Assembly: GCA_036250195.1 (NCBI GenBank)
Contig: JAVHZZ010000003.1
Location: 60,902,789-60,966,788, forward strand
Origin: Mixophyes australis
Lineage: Eukaryota; Chordata; Amphibia; Anura; Limnodynastidae
DNA: 64,000 nucleotides
Reading direction: 5' to 3'
Shown here piece after piece: positions 44,590 to 55,203 of the stretch (positions within the stretch are counted from its first letter, which is position 1; each line of letters starts with the position of its first letter). Both the position numbers and the translations under genes were made by a program. The notes beneath the pieces were generated by a model. That model was not told where the DNA came from and made no database searches. It worked only from the letters and a program-made list of their open reading frames with translations.

Positions 44590-46060
44590 CCCCTAGTGTC
44601 TCCAAGTAGGGGGACGCGGACTTCGCGAGGAGCGCATATTTTCGTGACAACACATCTGCATTTTTGTGTAGAATCCCAGGCCTATGTTCTACTGAGAACT
44701 TGAAAGGTTGTAGTGCCAAGAACCAGCTGGTTACCTTGGGATTTACCTCCCGGTTGTTCTGCATCCATCGCAATGGTGCATGATCTGTTATTAAGGTGAA
44801 CTCTCTGCCTAGGAGATAATAGTGCAGAGCTTCTGTAGCCCATTTTATGGCGAGACATTTTTTCTCCAGAGTGGCATATTTTTTGTTCCCTTGGAAGCAA
44901 CTTCCGACTTAAGTACAGGACTGGATTTTCTACTCCATTTTTCTCCTGTGACAAGACTGCACCTAAGCAAACACCAGAAGCATCAGTTTGGAGGAAGAAC
45001 CTCCGGGTAAAATCCGGTGCTTGTAGAACTGGGGAGGAACAAAGAGCTAACCGAAGATCAGACCAGGCGGTTTCTGCAGAATCAGACCAGGTTAATCTAT
45101 CTGGTGGCGAAGTGGCTTACAAACCCGCCTGTAGTAACCTACTAAGCCTAAAAAGGTTCTTAACTGCGACTTTTTTTCTGGTCTTGCCCAATTTTTGACT
45201 GCCTCCACTTTATCTAGCTGGGGTTTTACACGCCCTCGACCAACTTCGTACCCTAAATATTTGGCTTCTCTCATGGCTATGGCACATTTCTCTGGGTTAG
45301 CTGTTAACCCTGCTGACCTTAATGAAGCTAGGACCGCCTCAACTTTGGCTAAATGTGATCCCCAGTCTGGGGTATAAATCACTATATCGTCCAGGTAAGC
45401 GGCTGCATAAGCTGTATGAGGTCGTAGCAATTTATTCATGGCCCTTTGGAAGGTGGCAAGTGCCCCATGCAACCCAAAGGGTAGGACTTTATATTGATAG
45501 AGACCATCAGGGGTGGAAAATGCGGTCTTTGGCTTGGCCGTGGAAGTCAGGGGAACTTGCCAATAACCCTTTGTTAGATTAAGGGTTGTCAAATAATTGC
45601 TACCAGCAAGATTTTCTACTAGTTCATCCACACGTGGCATCGGATAGGCATCAAACTGCGACATACTGTTTAGGCGCCTAAAGTCATTGCAGAACCTTAT
45701 TGTCCCATTGGGTTTCGGGACAAGCACAATGGGACTATTCCACTCACCAGTGGACTCTTCAATCACATCTAACTGGAGCATCTTCTCGATCTCCTTTCTC
45801 ACGTCCACCCCTCTGACTTCGGGAATACAATACGGCTTCTGCTTTACAATGACTCCTGGCGCAGTGACAATGTCGTTTTCGATTAAGGTAGTGCACCCAG
45901 GAATGGAAGAGAAGACATCCCTGTTCCGGCGAATCATTTCTTCAGTCTGTTGTCTCTGCTGAATGGACAAAGCTGGCTCTATGGGCACTGCAGACTTTTC
46001 AATGGCAGTACTCACTACCTGAGGAGAGGTTTCCTCATTATGCCAAGGTTTAAGGAGGTT
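44590..46060 (-). pseudogene. pol part 2: reverse transcriptase and RNase H, inactive
   Basis: Copies the element RNA into DNA. RT motifs on the minus strand are WNSPIVLVPKPNGTIRFCND, YLTTLNLTKGYWQVPL, LPFGLHGALATFQR and AAYLDDIVIYTPDW. In motif A the usual catalytic Asp (TLDLTKGYWQ type) is Asn (TLNLTKG), which should abolish activity. RNase H follows (QTDASGVCLGAVLSQEK region near 44960, then LTMDHAPLRWMQ-type and VEHRPGILHKNADVLSR near 44650) with frame changes near 44880 and 44780. It lies downstream of integrase, unlike ordinary gypsy elements. Confidence 0.9.
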
Positions 46061-47588
46061 AACATGATATATTTGCTCCTCCCTTTTCCTACATAACTGG
46101 CGGACTCTGTAATTGACAGGACCGACAGCCTCTAGAACTTCATATGGACCCTGCCAATGGGCGAAAAGTTTGCTTTCCTGGGTGGGAACCAGGACTAGGA
46201 CCTTGTCCCCAGGCTTGAAAGATCAAACAACAGCACTTTTATCATAACTTTTTCTCTGTCGTTCCTGAGTCTCTTTTACATGTTGCTGAACAATGGGCCC
46301 TATCTTTCCTAGCCTCTCATACATTTGGGACACAAATTGTACCAGATTTGGCTCCCTGGGACCTTGCTGCTCCCATCCTTCTTTTAACATATCCAAGATA
46401 CCCCTGGGCTGTCTCCCAAACAATAACTCAAAGGACTAAACCCTGTTGAAGCTTGAGGTACCTCACGGATGGCAAACATCAAATAGGGAATAAGAGTGTC
46501 CCAATCATTTTTTTCTTGAGAAACTGCTTTCCTGAGCATGTGCTTTAATGTGCGGTTAAAGCATTCCACCAAGCCATCTGTTTGTGGATGGTATACAGAG
46601 GTGTGAAGCGCCGTAACCCCTAGCAACTGGCACATGTCCTTCATCAGTTTAGACATGAATGGAGTACCCTGATCTGTGAGAATTTCTTTGGGTATTCCCA
46701 AGCGTGTAAACATCAATACAAGTTCTCTAGCTATGGTGCTGGACTTTATGTTTTATAGGGGAATTGCCTCTGGATACCTGGTTGCATAGTCATGCACCAC
46801 TAGTATATATTGGTGCCCACGTGCAGATTTTCCCAGTGGCCCCACAAGCTCCATAGCTATCCGTTCAAAGGGAACTTGTACTATTGGTATTGGAATGAGA
46901 GGTGCCCTGTACATAGGTTTGGGACAGGTTCTCTGACAAATGGGACAGGACCGGCAATACTTTTTCACTGCCATGTGTACCCCGAACCAGTAAAACATCA
47001 GCAGAACTCGTTCCCGTGTTTCATCCTCCCCTAGGTGTCCCCCACAGACATGTGTGTGTGCTGCTTTTAACACTAGGGGTACATGGACCTGAGGAACCAT
47101 TAATTGTTCTACTTTTTCCCCCTGCACATTAGCAACTCTATACAGGAAATTATTTTTAACAATAAAATATGGTATACCTTCTGCAGGCTGGGCAGCTTTC
47201 GCTACCCCATTTACCTCAGTCACACTTTTAAAGGTATGTTCCAATGTGGCATCATTAAGTTGGTCTCGAGCAAAGTCCTGCAGAGGAAACAAAATTGGTA
47301 TTGCGGACCAGTCCGTATCCTCACTGACAGACGGGGTGGGCTCATCTGCGACATCACCGACCAATGCTAGTTTGGACTGTCCATGTTTCCCCGCAGGTGG
47401 ATGCTTTTGTGGAACTCCTGCTGTGACTCCCAGGATGGCATTCCGGTTTGGCGGTTCCCAAAGATCGATGTCCAGATGTTGTGGATTCTTAGGCGGTTCC
47501 TTTAAGACCGGGCTTCCGACCGTTCCATCAGTTGCCGGCATGTCCGTCCGGATCCGCTCACCGAGGACATCATTAAACAGTGGGAAGT
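46060..47588 (-). pseudogene. pol part 1: gypsy-type integrase, inactive
   Basis: Inserts the cDNA. The minus strand shows the HHCC zinc domain (HTHVCGGHLGEDETRERVLL, then CRSCPICQRTC). The core starts IAMELVGPLGKSARGHQYIL, where relatives have Asp in the DLVGPL position, so the first catalytic residue looks changed to Glu. The second and third are kept (LTDQGTPF; HPQTDGLVECFNRTLK). A stop follows AIPL near 46752, and a frame change occurs near 46420 (FGRQPRGILDMLKEG continues in another frame). A GPY/F-type module (HWQGPYEVLEAVGPVNYRV) lies near 46110-46165. Confidence 0.9.
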
Positions 47589-47937
47589 CTCACCCCAAAA
47601 TGAGTGGATATGGGAGTTTAGGTGCTATGGCAGCTACCACCATAACAGTTTTGTCTTTGAGTGTGACTGGTAGTATTGTTCTTTCATACTCCTCTGTCGT
47701 GCCATGTACGCAAAGAACCTTCACCTTGGGCAACCGATAAGTTATGGTTTCGGGTAAGGCAGAGCTGGAAACCAATGAGAGTTCACTCCCCAAGTCAAAC
47801 AAGGCCAGAACAAGGTTTTGGTTGATTAGCACAGTCACACGGAACAAACAAGGACTTCCTGATGTGGGACTCATGGTAAAACAGCTTGGAAATGCAGGCC
47901 CAATATGTGCTATGGAACAGTCCATGGGTTCCTGTAG
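47588..47937 (-). pseudogene. Retropepsin-like protease segment
   Basis: A frame from 47925 to a stop at 47590 reads through LVLALFDLGSELSLVSSSAL, where aspartic proteases have D-S/T-G: Leu replaces Ser/Thr here. LPYPLILG follows at the end, directly before the TGA. Relatives normally continue LILGWDFP, so the stop probably replaced Trp. It follows gag after its stop codon at 47938-47940. Confidence 0.8.
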
Positions 47938-48762
47938 TTAAGGACACTCTGCCTTAAAGTGGCCTGGCTCACCACATTCAAAACACTTCAGATTAGACAG
48001 CTTTGCACCTGGCCCTCTGTCCGTAGCAGTTTTGCCATTGGGCCCCTATAGCAAGGATTGCCAAACCTGTTTTTTGGCGTGGCAGCGGCTTTGGCACAAA
48101 TGCAGCTTCTTTAGTCATTTGCTGTAGCGCACAAAACCTTTCTACCACGGTGGCAAGCTCTTCATAAGTTTGTGGGTCTGATTGCAGAACCCACCTTTGC
48201 AAATCGCGGTTCAGCCCCCGGATGCAGTGATCTATCGCCAGAACTTCAATAATCCGAGAAGGTGAATTCTCCTCAGGCTGCAGCCATTTCTTTAAAATTT
48301 TAGAAAGCTCAGCCACTTGCGCTCTGACCGGTTTTTCTTTATCATAACGCCATTGGTGATAGCGCTGGGCTCGGCCTGGCCCGAAAGCTCCAATGCGAGC
48401 CAATATATCTTAGACTTTAGGCGCAAATAATCAGAGGCCCGTTCCTCATCTAGATCCATATATGCTCGCTGAGCTTCACCAGTCAGATATGGCGCCAGCC
48501 TCTCAGCCCAATCTTTAGGAGGCCATTTTGCCCTTTTTGCAAGTCTCTCAAAGGACACCAGATATGCTTCTATGTCATCACCTGGCGACATTTTCTGTAG
48601 AACAGGACCAGGTGGTTCATTTCTGTCATGCCTCACCTGGCTTAACTCTTCCCTTAAGAGCCTTGTGTTTTCCACCTGTACCTCTGCAACTCGTAGCATC
48701 TGAGCTTGGTGCTGTTGCTGCGCAGCGGCCACATTCACGAGGGTTCTCAGTACTTCCTCCAT
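47938..48762 (-). pseudogene. gag with SCAN-like domain and CCHC knuckle
   Basis: The particle protein. ATG at 48762 opens a glutamine-rich coiled-coil-like start (VNVAAAQQQHQAQMLRVAEV) and a capsid-type region (DDIEAYLVSFERLAKRAKWP, APYLTGEAQRAYMDL). After a frameshift near 48400 comes a SCAN-like segment: RYHQWRYDKEKPVRAQVAEL, ILKKWLQPEENSPSRIIEVL, IDHCIRGLNRDLQRWVLQSD, TYEELATVVERF. After a second frame change near 48030 a CCHC knuckle (CFECGEPGHFKAEC) closes the protein, with TAA at 47938-47940. SCAN domains of vertebrate zinc-finger proteins are held to derive from Gmr1-type gag, which fits the pol order seen here. Confidence 0.85.
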
Positions 48763-48828
48763 GTTGACGTCTGCGCGGGTTGGGTAGCGGAAAATTGCTT
48801 CCCAGAGTTTCCCACTCCTGACACTACT

Positions 48829-49317
48829 TGTGGCAAGAGCCCGCTACTGTTGAAGCACACGCGAACAACTTCTTCCTTTTTATGTAGTTTTATTGTCAGG
48901 ATGGTAAATTGTTTGACACTGTACAGATTTCACAGCAATTCTTGGAGACCCTAAACGCTAGCTAGACATAGCTCAGCTCTCTCCAGACCAGCCAGCTTCC
49001 CCAGCGTTAGTCTCAGTGCTCAAATGATACAAACAAGCTTTTATACCTGATACTCCTCCCCCAGCCTTAGCTTGATGGACAGGTGACACACCCACCTTCT
49101 CTTTAAAAGGAAACGCCCCATAACTGGCTCTGTTTGCACTAACAGACACACCCTGTCTGTTTGCTGAGAGGAAGGATTTATCTATCATGTAAGTTAACCA
49201 AACTTAAACTATTGTTTTTTACACATAAGTCATCAATCTAGGTGCATTACTGCACAAATGTTTTACTCTACTTCCATGCTTTCTCTGCATATTGCCAGCT
49301 AAATGCCTCCCTTTGTT

Positions 49318-49320
<3 letters not shown>
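48829..49320 (-). repeat. 5' LTR of the Gmr1-like element
   Basis: On the minus strand it runs TGTAACAAAGG ... CTCTTGCCACA. Followed by a leader of about 66 bp to the gag ATG. No obvious tRNA primer-binding site starting TGG was seen next to it. Confidence 0.9.

Positions 49321-49357
<37 letters not shown>
49321..49357. repeat. (TA)n microsatellite at the Gmr1 insertion point
   Basis: The (TA)n array continues from 44054-44091 on the other side of the element; both belong to the host LTR. Confidence 0.9.
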
Positions 49358-49358
<1 letters not shown>

Positions 49359-49408
49359 CTGCATTGCTGAAACCATTATGTTTATTGTGCTGGAGGAAGA
49401 GGAGTGTA

Positions 49409-49414
49409 AATAAA
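49409..49414 (+). promoter_or_regulatory. AATAAA polyadenylation signal of the solo LTR
   Basis: AATAAAGAG lies about 225 bp before the end of the LTR and supports its plus orientation. Confidence 0.5.
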
Positions 49415-49641
49415 GAGTTCAGTTTGTCATAGAGATGGTCTGATGCCCAAATTATTGTGACTTTTATTGCACTGCACCACAAAGTGACATCACCTCTGTT
49501 CCACTACTTACAAAGAATCACCTGCATGTGGACCCCCTGGTGATTTACACCCATGCCCACCAGCTAGCCAAGGCTCAAGAAGAGGTGCACTGTGTAACCA
49601 TTGCACCCCACACTACACACAGTGACAGGGGGTTACATATG

Positions 49642-52600
49642 TTTATAATATAACTAACATAAGCTATAATTTGTTTTTAACTCAATAACTAAATAAAAAA
49701 TGTATTATCTACATGAATTTTTTTGTGGAAATGTTCACTATTCACAGTATTCAAATGCTTATTTGCCTGCAAACTACGGCCTAACCACAAGGTTCCCTCC
49801 TACACAGTGTGTGAAACACAACTATTCTTACACAGAGGGAATCAACCTAGAGATGAGTAATCACTACCATAAATAAACTGGTTTTGATTATCTCATATGG
49901 TGGTCAGTTACTGCTCGATCTAACGCGTGGAACCCTAAAAGAAGACAATATACCATCCTACCAAGTAATCTAAAGCCATCAATCTGAGAGTTTATTTCAC
50001 AACTTTTTTCCTGAAACTAAACCATAAAAATGTTCCTGCTCTTCCAGCATGGCTCACGGACCCCAGTTCCTCTATCTCTGAAAGAGTGAAGAAAGAATTG
50101 GGAACTGAGAATTATGGAACAAACATTTACCTTTGAGACAGCAGATCCAAAGAATGTAACTACAAGCTCGGGGCAAATTGTCACAGGAACCCTGTAATTC
50201 TTGTTATGGGCAACACCACCACTTTAACTTTGTAGAATGTCTGAGAAATCTACTCCTTACCCACCAATGATGCCAAAACACTGCTGTACAGAGGAGGGGA
50301 ACTGCTGCCTAAAGACTAAGGTAAGAAAACTTCAGGAGGGCAGACAGAACCACATGGGGGGGGATTAGAGAGAGAGAAGAGAGAACTACGGGGTACAGTG
50401 AATTGTGGTGGGGAGATAGAACCGGGGTGGAAGGAGTAGATAGAGAACTCTGGAGGTGAGAGAACATGGGAAAGAGAGAATGAGTTTGGAAGAACTGGCC
50501 GTGCCAGTGGTGTTTGAAGGGGAGATGATGGGGGCAGGATGATGTGGATGATAATGAGGTTGACAGGATAGTAATAGTGGTGAAGGGAACATGTTGATAG
50601 TAGAATTCTGAGAATATGAGTTGGACAATGGGAAGGAGCGGGAATTGAGGAGGGGGTGAATGAGTTTGAGGAGTGAGCATAGACAATATACTTGAGGGGG
50701 GAGACATTGGAGTGAGATCAGGAATATGATATGTATTATAACATCTGTGAGAGGGATGAGCTGTTCAGAGAGTAAGGGCTATGTGTATAATCTACTATTT
50801 GTTAGCAGTTACCATTTAAAGGATTGTAAATTCTGCCTGGCTCCTAAACTTTTAGGCTGGCTCTTAGATTTTTGCTAAGTCCTGCTTCATGACACATAGG
50901 AAAATAGGGGTAAAAATGAGAAAACTAACTAACTTCTATATAAAGGTCAATTTCTAATGAGAGGAACAATTTCTTTCTTTCAGAAAAATCTATTATTGTA
51001 CTTTGTGTTCAGTTCAGCTACAAGTTACAGCCTCACCCACACTACTTCTACTCCTTGTGACCTTGAACACTGCGATACAGGTGAGCAACAAACACTGTCC
51101 TTGCTGCCGGTCACTGCTTGGTGCTGCCAGCTGCTTTCGGCTCATTAGATGATTATTCCAATGTATTTCTAAGGTAAGATTATAATTTCCTTTGTCTCAG
51201 TCTAGAAACACAGCCTCAATTGGTCTCCATTGTTACTGTGAAGTTAAATAAGATTTTTCCATTTTGATTTTAGCTATGCCAGAGGTGCAATTAGTTATGT
51301 CTAACAGCTCATGATTCTGTACCACTATCAGGACGTTTTGGACACTGATACTTAACAATTGTGAACTACATCTTCTTACTACTGACCCAAGGGACATCCA
51401 CAGCATTGTGTTCTACAAACCAGCTACTCCTCTCTCAAATGAGGACATTAATTCGTCACCTTCTCAATGCAGCTTAATGCAGCTTAACTCTGGCTCCGTT
51501 TTCTTGGTACATATTTCTCAAGATAATAAAGACCCTTTGAATCTCGTTTATTATTCACCATATATGGTGCAGTTCAACTAATAAGGATGGGAAGGGTTTG
51601 AAGCACAGCCCCCCCCCCCACCCTCCTTCCATTGTACCTTGTCACCCCTGTCCCTCCAATGGTTTTTCTTTCTCTCCTTGTTCCCAAAGAAATCAATGAC
51701 TATGCATTATGAAGGCAAAAAACATGACTCATTTGTGTGAGAAATATTATGGTGTTTAAGCATCATTTTTGTCTGACAAATTGTGTAATATCAAACACGT
51801 GATAAAAGAGACACTGAAAGTAAGAAGTAGTGGTGATGATATGTAAACATATGATTTGTCTGTATGTAAGAAACATCTGTTCTCGTGCACTGAACATCAT
51901 TAAATACAATGAAACCATTTCATGTAGTGGAATCTAACTCTATTAATGCCACCAACGTCTATTTAGCAGCTGGGGCTTCCGGACAGGAAGAACAGGATAT
52001 GTTTATAACTTGTACTAAATGGAATTATTTTTGGTATTTAGGCATCAGCACAAACACAAATGTAACCCTTCGTTTCATGAAATCTCTACATTTTATTCGG
52101 CATTATTTCGGCTTTATCTTCTGTCCTTTAGTTTAAAGTTATGGTTTCCTCTATTCTCCAATCCCAGTCGGAGTAGGACAGGCCCACCAAGATAATGCCA
52201 AATTCCCCAGGCGGCACCACTTCTGAGGGTTCCACCCCACCCTATATCACAATTCCTCCTGACCTCGGCTCATGCTTTAAACTGTTGAGCCCAACTGAAC
52301 ACTGATGAACGCAGCGTACATGACATAGCTGTATCATCCATTAGGCAACCTATGGCCCAGTGGGTAGGGGGTTGATAAACAAAGGAGGAAGGGGGCCCAA
52401 AACAGTATGTTGCCTAGGGGCCATTATGGTCTTAGTCTGGCTCTGATACATGGGTATAATGTAGATGGGGGAAGGTGGTTGGAGGGCAGACTATTGACCC
52501 ACCCCCCCCGGCCCCCGCATGGATTGCCCATACCCCTTCCAGCAGTACACTGATTTGTAGCCCCCATTGCCATTGCTTCCCCAGTGGGCCCTTCATACTC

Positions 52601-52949
52601 CAGTCGCACATTGTTTCCAGTGGTTGTCTGACTGACTTTTCCGTCTAATATGTCTTAACTATTCTTTTTTCATTTTCTTTTTAGATGTGTTTTGCTAAAT
52701 AAGAACCATCAATTTGTGTTAAAAACCAGATTCAGCTCACTTTTATCACATGACACATTTTGAAAGCTTTCCATAAAGGAAAACAGTTAGCACAGGTAAT
52801 ACACAACCTCTACACAATTATAATCTGACTGTCTTTTGTATTCTGCCAGGTGCTCAAGGGCTAATGTAGGGAATGACGGATACTCAAATAAACTCATTTG
52901 ACCCTCCACCAAATTCACAACTATTTTTTCTTATCTTTTATATATCTAG

Positions 52950-52995
<46 letters not shown>

Positions 52996-53044
52996 CAGGT
53001 ACTGAGAGAGCAGTTAGTTGGCCCCTTACTCTTGTGATTTATTT
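49642..53044. other. Intergenic; no gene; one decayed hAT end
   Basis: 50310-50707 is G/A-rich with a non-significant minus frame. 52335-52449 resembles the ends of hAT family members (ccattaggcaacctatggcc; ttgcctaggggccattatgg, ending gtctggctctg) and is probably a decayed copy. (TA)n is at 52953-52990. Nothing else recognised. Confidence 0.5.
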
Positions 53045-53262
53045 AACACATCATCATCATTTATTTATATAGTACAGAAAATATTTGACATTCGCAAAAG
53101 CACCTGCAACATTGGAGCTTACAGTCTAAGTTCCCTAACATACACAGACACCCAAACGGGTTAGTATTGTCAACTGCCAATTAACCTACCAGTATGTTTA
53201 TGGAGTGTTGAAGGAAAACAGAACAACCTGAGGAAACCCACACAAACATAAGGAGAACATAT

Positions 53263-54080
53263 CATTATCATCATCATCATCAACATTTGTTTATATAGCG
53301 CCAGCAGATTTCGTAACGTTTTACAATTGTGAACAAACATTAATAAAACAATACTGGGGTATACATACAGAGAGGTAAGAGGGCCCTGCTTGCAAGCTTA
53401 CAATCTATGGGACAATGGTTTGATACATAAGGGTAAGTGCTACATCATATTGAATATTTGTCCAACTAGAATGCAAAGGTTACAAAGTATTTAGTGGGCT
53501 GTGTGATCAGGCCCGGCGCTCCCATTAGGCAAGGTTAGGCAATTGCCTAGGGCGCCGGGACCTGCAGGGCGCCTCGAAATTAAAAAAAAACGGAAATCCA
53601 CGGGGAGGAGAGGAGGGAAGGGGCTATTGAATCTTACCTGCATGAAGCTGCTCCTCTCTGCTCTGTCTTCTCCCCTCCGCTCACTGACAGTGACAGGCTG
53701 TGATGATGATGTCATCACGGCCCGACAGTGTCTGTGAGCGGAGGGGAGAAGACAGAGCAGAGAGGAGCAGCTTCATGCAGGTAAGTTAAAGAAAGACATG
53801 GGGAGGGGTGGGGAGGGAAGCGCAGCGTCAATTTTTAAAGGGGGGGGGGGGCGGCGATTTTCACACGGGGGGGGGGGGGGCGATTTTCACACGGGGGGGG
53901 AGCGGCGATTTTCACACTGTGCCTAGGGCGCCAAGGACCCTAGCACCGGCGCTGTGTGTGATCAGTCACACAACTATGTTGGTCAGAGGGTTGTTGTCAT
54001 GTGTTAGCTGTGTAGATGGTGGTAATAGGGTAACCTATGGAGAGTAAGAGGGTGGTTGAAGATTATTGTAAGCTTGTCTG
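53263..54080 (-). mobile_element. LINE 3' tail inside the V-SINE, itself split by a MITE
   Basis: (ATC)n then aacatttgtttatatagcgc and gagggccctgcttgcaagct, tacaatcta, the same 3'-UTR style as other L2 tails here. It resumes after the MITE at 53963. Confidence 0.6.
53508..53954. mobile_element. hAT MITE, 447 bp
   Basis: Ends caggcccggcgct and agcaccggcgctg are flanked by TGTGTGAT at 53500-53507 and 53955-53962 (8 of 8). Long arms (agctgctcctctctgctctg and complement) surround the core tgtgatgatgatgtcatcac. Near the right end, G runs and cgattttcacacggggggg occur three times. Confidence 0.9.
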
Positions 54081-54175
54081 AATCTTATAAACTCTACACA
54101 GATAAGGCCATGATTGGGATCGAATGCATGACCCCTGCATTGTGAGGCCGAAATGCTAACCACCGTGCTGCCCAA

Positions 54176-54977
54176 GACATGAATAAGGCTCCAACAAGCA
54201 ATAAGAAAGTTAAAGTTTAATGTAATTAAGGGCAATCCTAAAGTAGGATGGTGTGATGTATATATTTTTTCCACCATTTTTATTAGTATCCTGACCCACA
54301 GTAGCACAGGGGCTCTTACCAAAAGTGGACTATATGTAGGTGTATTTTCCCTAAAATAAAACAAAAATCTGCATGTCAAAATTATACAGCTTTGTATAAT
54401 CCTTTCTAAATTCAATATTGTCAAACTGTGCTGACATATGACAGCTGAATTCCAGCTCACATGTAGATAGGTTAGAAACAACTTCAATATACACATATTT
54501 GTCCATCAACTGGCAGCAGAATAGTTATTATAAATAACTAACATGTAAATCAACTTATGGATTTAGGTCTTTGAATCTTCATTATAAAAATGTAGCATTT
54601 TCTCTAAATAAAGATTTCTCAAGTTGATTGTGCATTTAAAAGAGAACATAACTTTTGGTATTACTAGTTAATTCCTTGTTCCAAAGTTGCATTGGCAGAT
54701 GCTATAATTTATTTTTATTTTTTATTAAACTGAACAATGCCTAATAAACCTGCTTAGTACAGGAGGTGCAGACTGATGTCAGTGTGTATTATGATTGCTC
54801 TTTTACACTTCACAGTACAGAAATTTACCTCCTGAAACAGTGAGCAGAACAGAATTCCATTACGGAGTGAAGAGAATCTGAATGTGACATAATCAGGGGG
54901 GGGATTTTCTTAATTTGTTTCATTTTCCATTCAGAAAAGAATTTCCTTTCAATGCTGATACTTTTTTTCAAACAAAC
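54176..54977 (+). other. Upstream flank of the chemokine gene
   Basis: AT-rich, without a gene. Near 54896-54910 GGGGATTTTC follows a G run and matches 9 of 10 positions of the NF-kB consensus GGGRNNYYCC. Such sites are common in chemokine promoters, but a single match means little. Confidence 0.3.
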
Positions 54978-55032
54978 TTTATAAACCACTTAGCCCTCCT
55001 CTGAGAAGGAGGAGTAGAGCAGCCAAAGTCCT

Positions 55033-55039
55033 TTTATAT
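55033..55039 (+). promoter_or_regulatory. TATA-like box of the chemokine gene
   Basis: TTTATAT lies 71 bp upstream of the start codon, which would place transcription start near 55062 and give a 5' UTR of about 50 nt. An alternative tttataaa is at 54978-54985. The choice is inference. Confidence 0.4.
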
Positions 55040-55109
55040 GTTGTGTGTACAGAAGTTTTTCTGACAGTGTGTTTGTTAGAGGCACAGTATTAGCAGTGAC
55101 TGCAGGAAG

Positions 55110-55203
55110 ATGTACCCAGCCAGCTCTCTGTTCAGTATAGCACTGCTCGTGGTCACATGTCTCTGCTCCGATGTCCTGTGCTCTGCGGATAACTTAATTG
55201 ACT
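55110..55203 (+). CDS. Chemokine exon 1
   Basis: ATG in gaagATGTA; encodes the signal peptide and the first mature residues (SADNLID). Donor GTAAGT at 55204; intron 1 (5156 bp) is phase 1. Confidence 0.9.

Larger units (their letters stand above)
44092..49320 (-). mobile_element. Gmr1-like Ty3/gypsy LTR retrotransposon, complete but inactive
   Basis: Two LTRs of about 490 bp (48829-49320 is the 5' LTR, 44092-44578 the 3' LTR on the minus strand) enclose gag, protease, integrase and reverse transcriptase/RNase H in that order. Integrase upstream of RT is the Ty1/copia order, yet the integrase (HHCC, GPY/F) and the RT (YLDDIVIY) are gypsy-type. This combination defines the Gmr1 group. The gag has a SCAN-like domain, also known for that group. 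The insertion lies in a (TA)n microsatellite, so the target duplication cannot be read. Stops, frameshifts and lost catalytic residues make it inactive. Confidence 0.9.
42698..49637 (+). mobile_element. Solo LTR of an endogenous-retrovirus-type element, interrupted three times
   Basis: Starts TGTTACACCCCCTAG and ends CAGGGGGTTACA, with TATG on both sides (42694-42697, 49638-49641). TG...CA ends with matched inverted termini and a 4-bp duplication fit a retroviral LTR. AATAAA at 49409-49414 is placed as a polyadenylation signal would be. Excluding the MITEs at 43141-43414 and 43511-43665, the Gmr1-like element at 44092-49320 and their duplications, it is about 1.27 kb. No retroviral gene is present, so it is a recombined solo LTR. 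42737-42805 and 42905-42978 form an imperfect internal duplication. Confidence 0.75.
53045..54175 (-). mobile_element. V-SINE split by a LINE tail
   Basis: The tail and central domain are at 53045-53262 (catcatttatttatatagta ... gaggaaacccacacaaac). The tRNA-like head is at 54084-54175 (ctctacacagataaggccat, atgctaaccaccgtgctgcc on plus). The missing middle is the insertion at 53263-54080. Older than the copies at 29696 and 61364, judging by divergence. Confidence 0.75.

Noticed and set aside
50309..50707. 132-codon minus frame rich in Ser/Pro/His
   Set aside because: Sits in a G/A-rich stretch; no motif, and no exon borders noticed.
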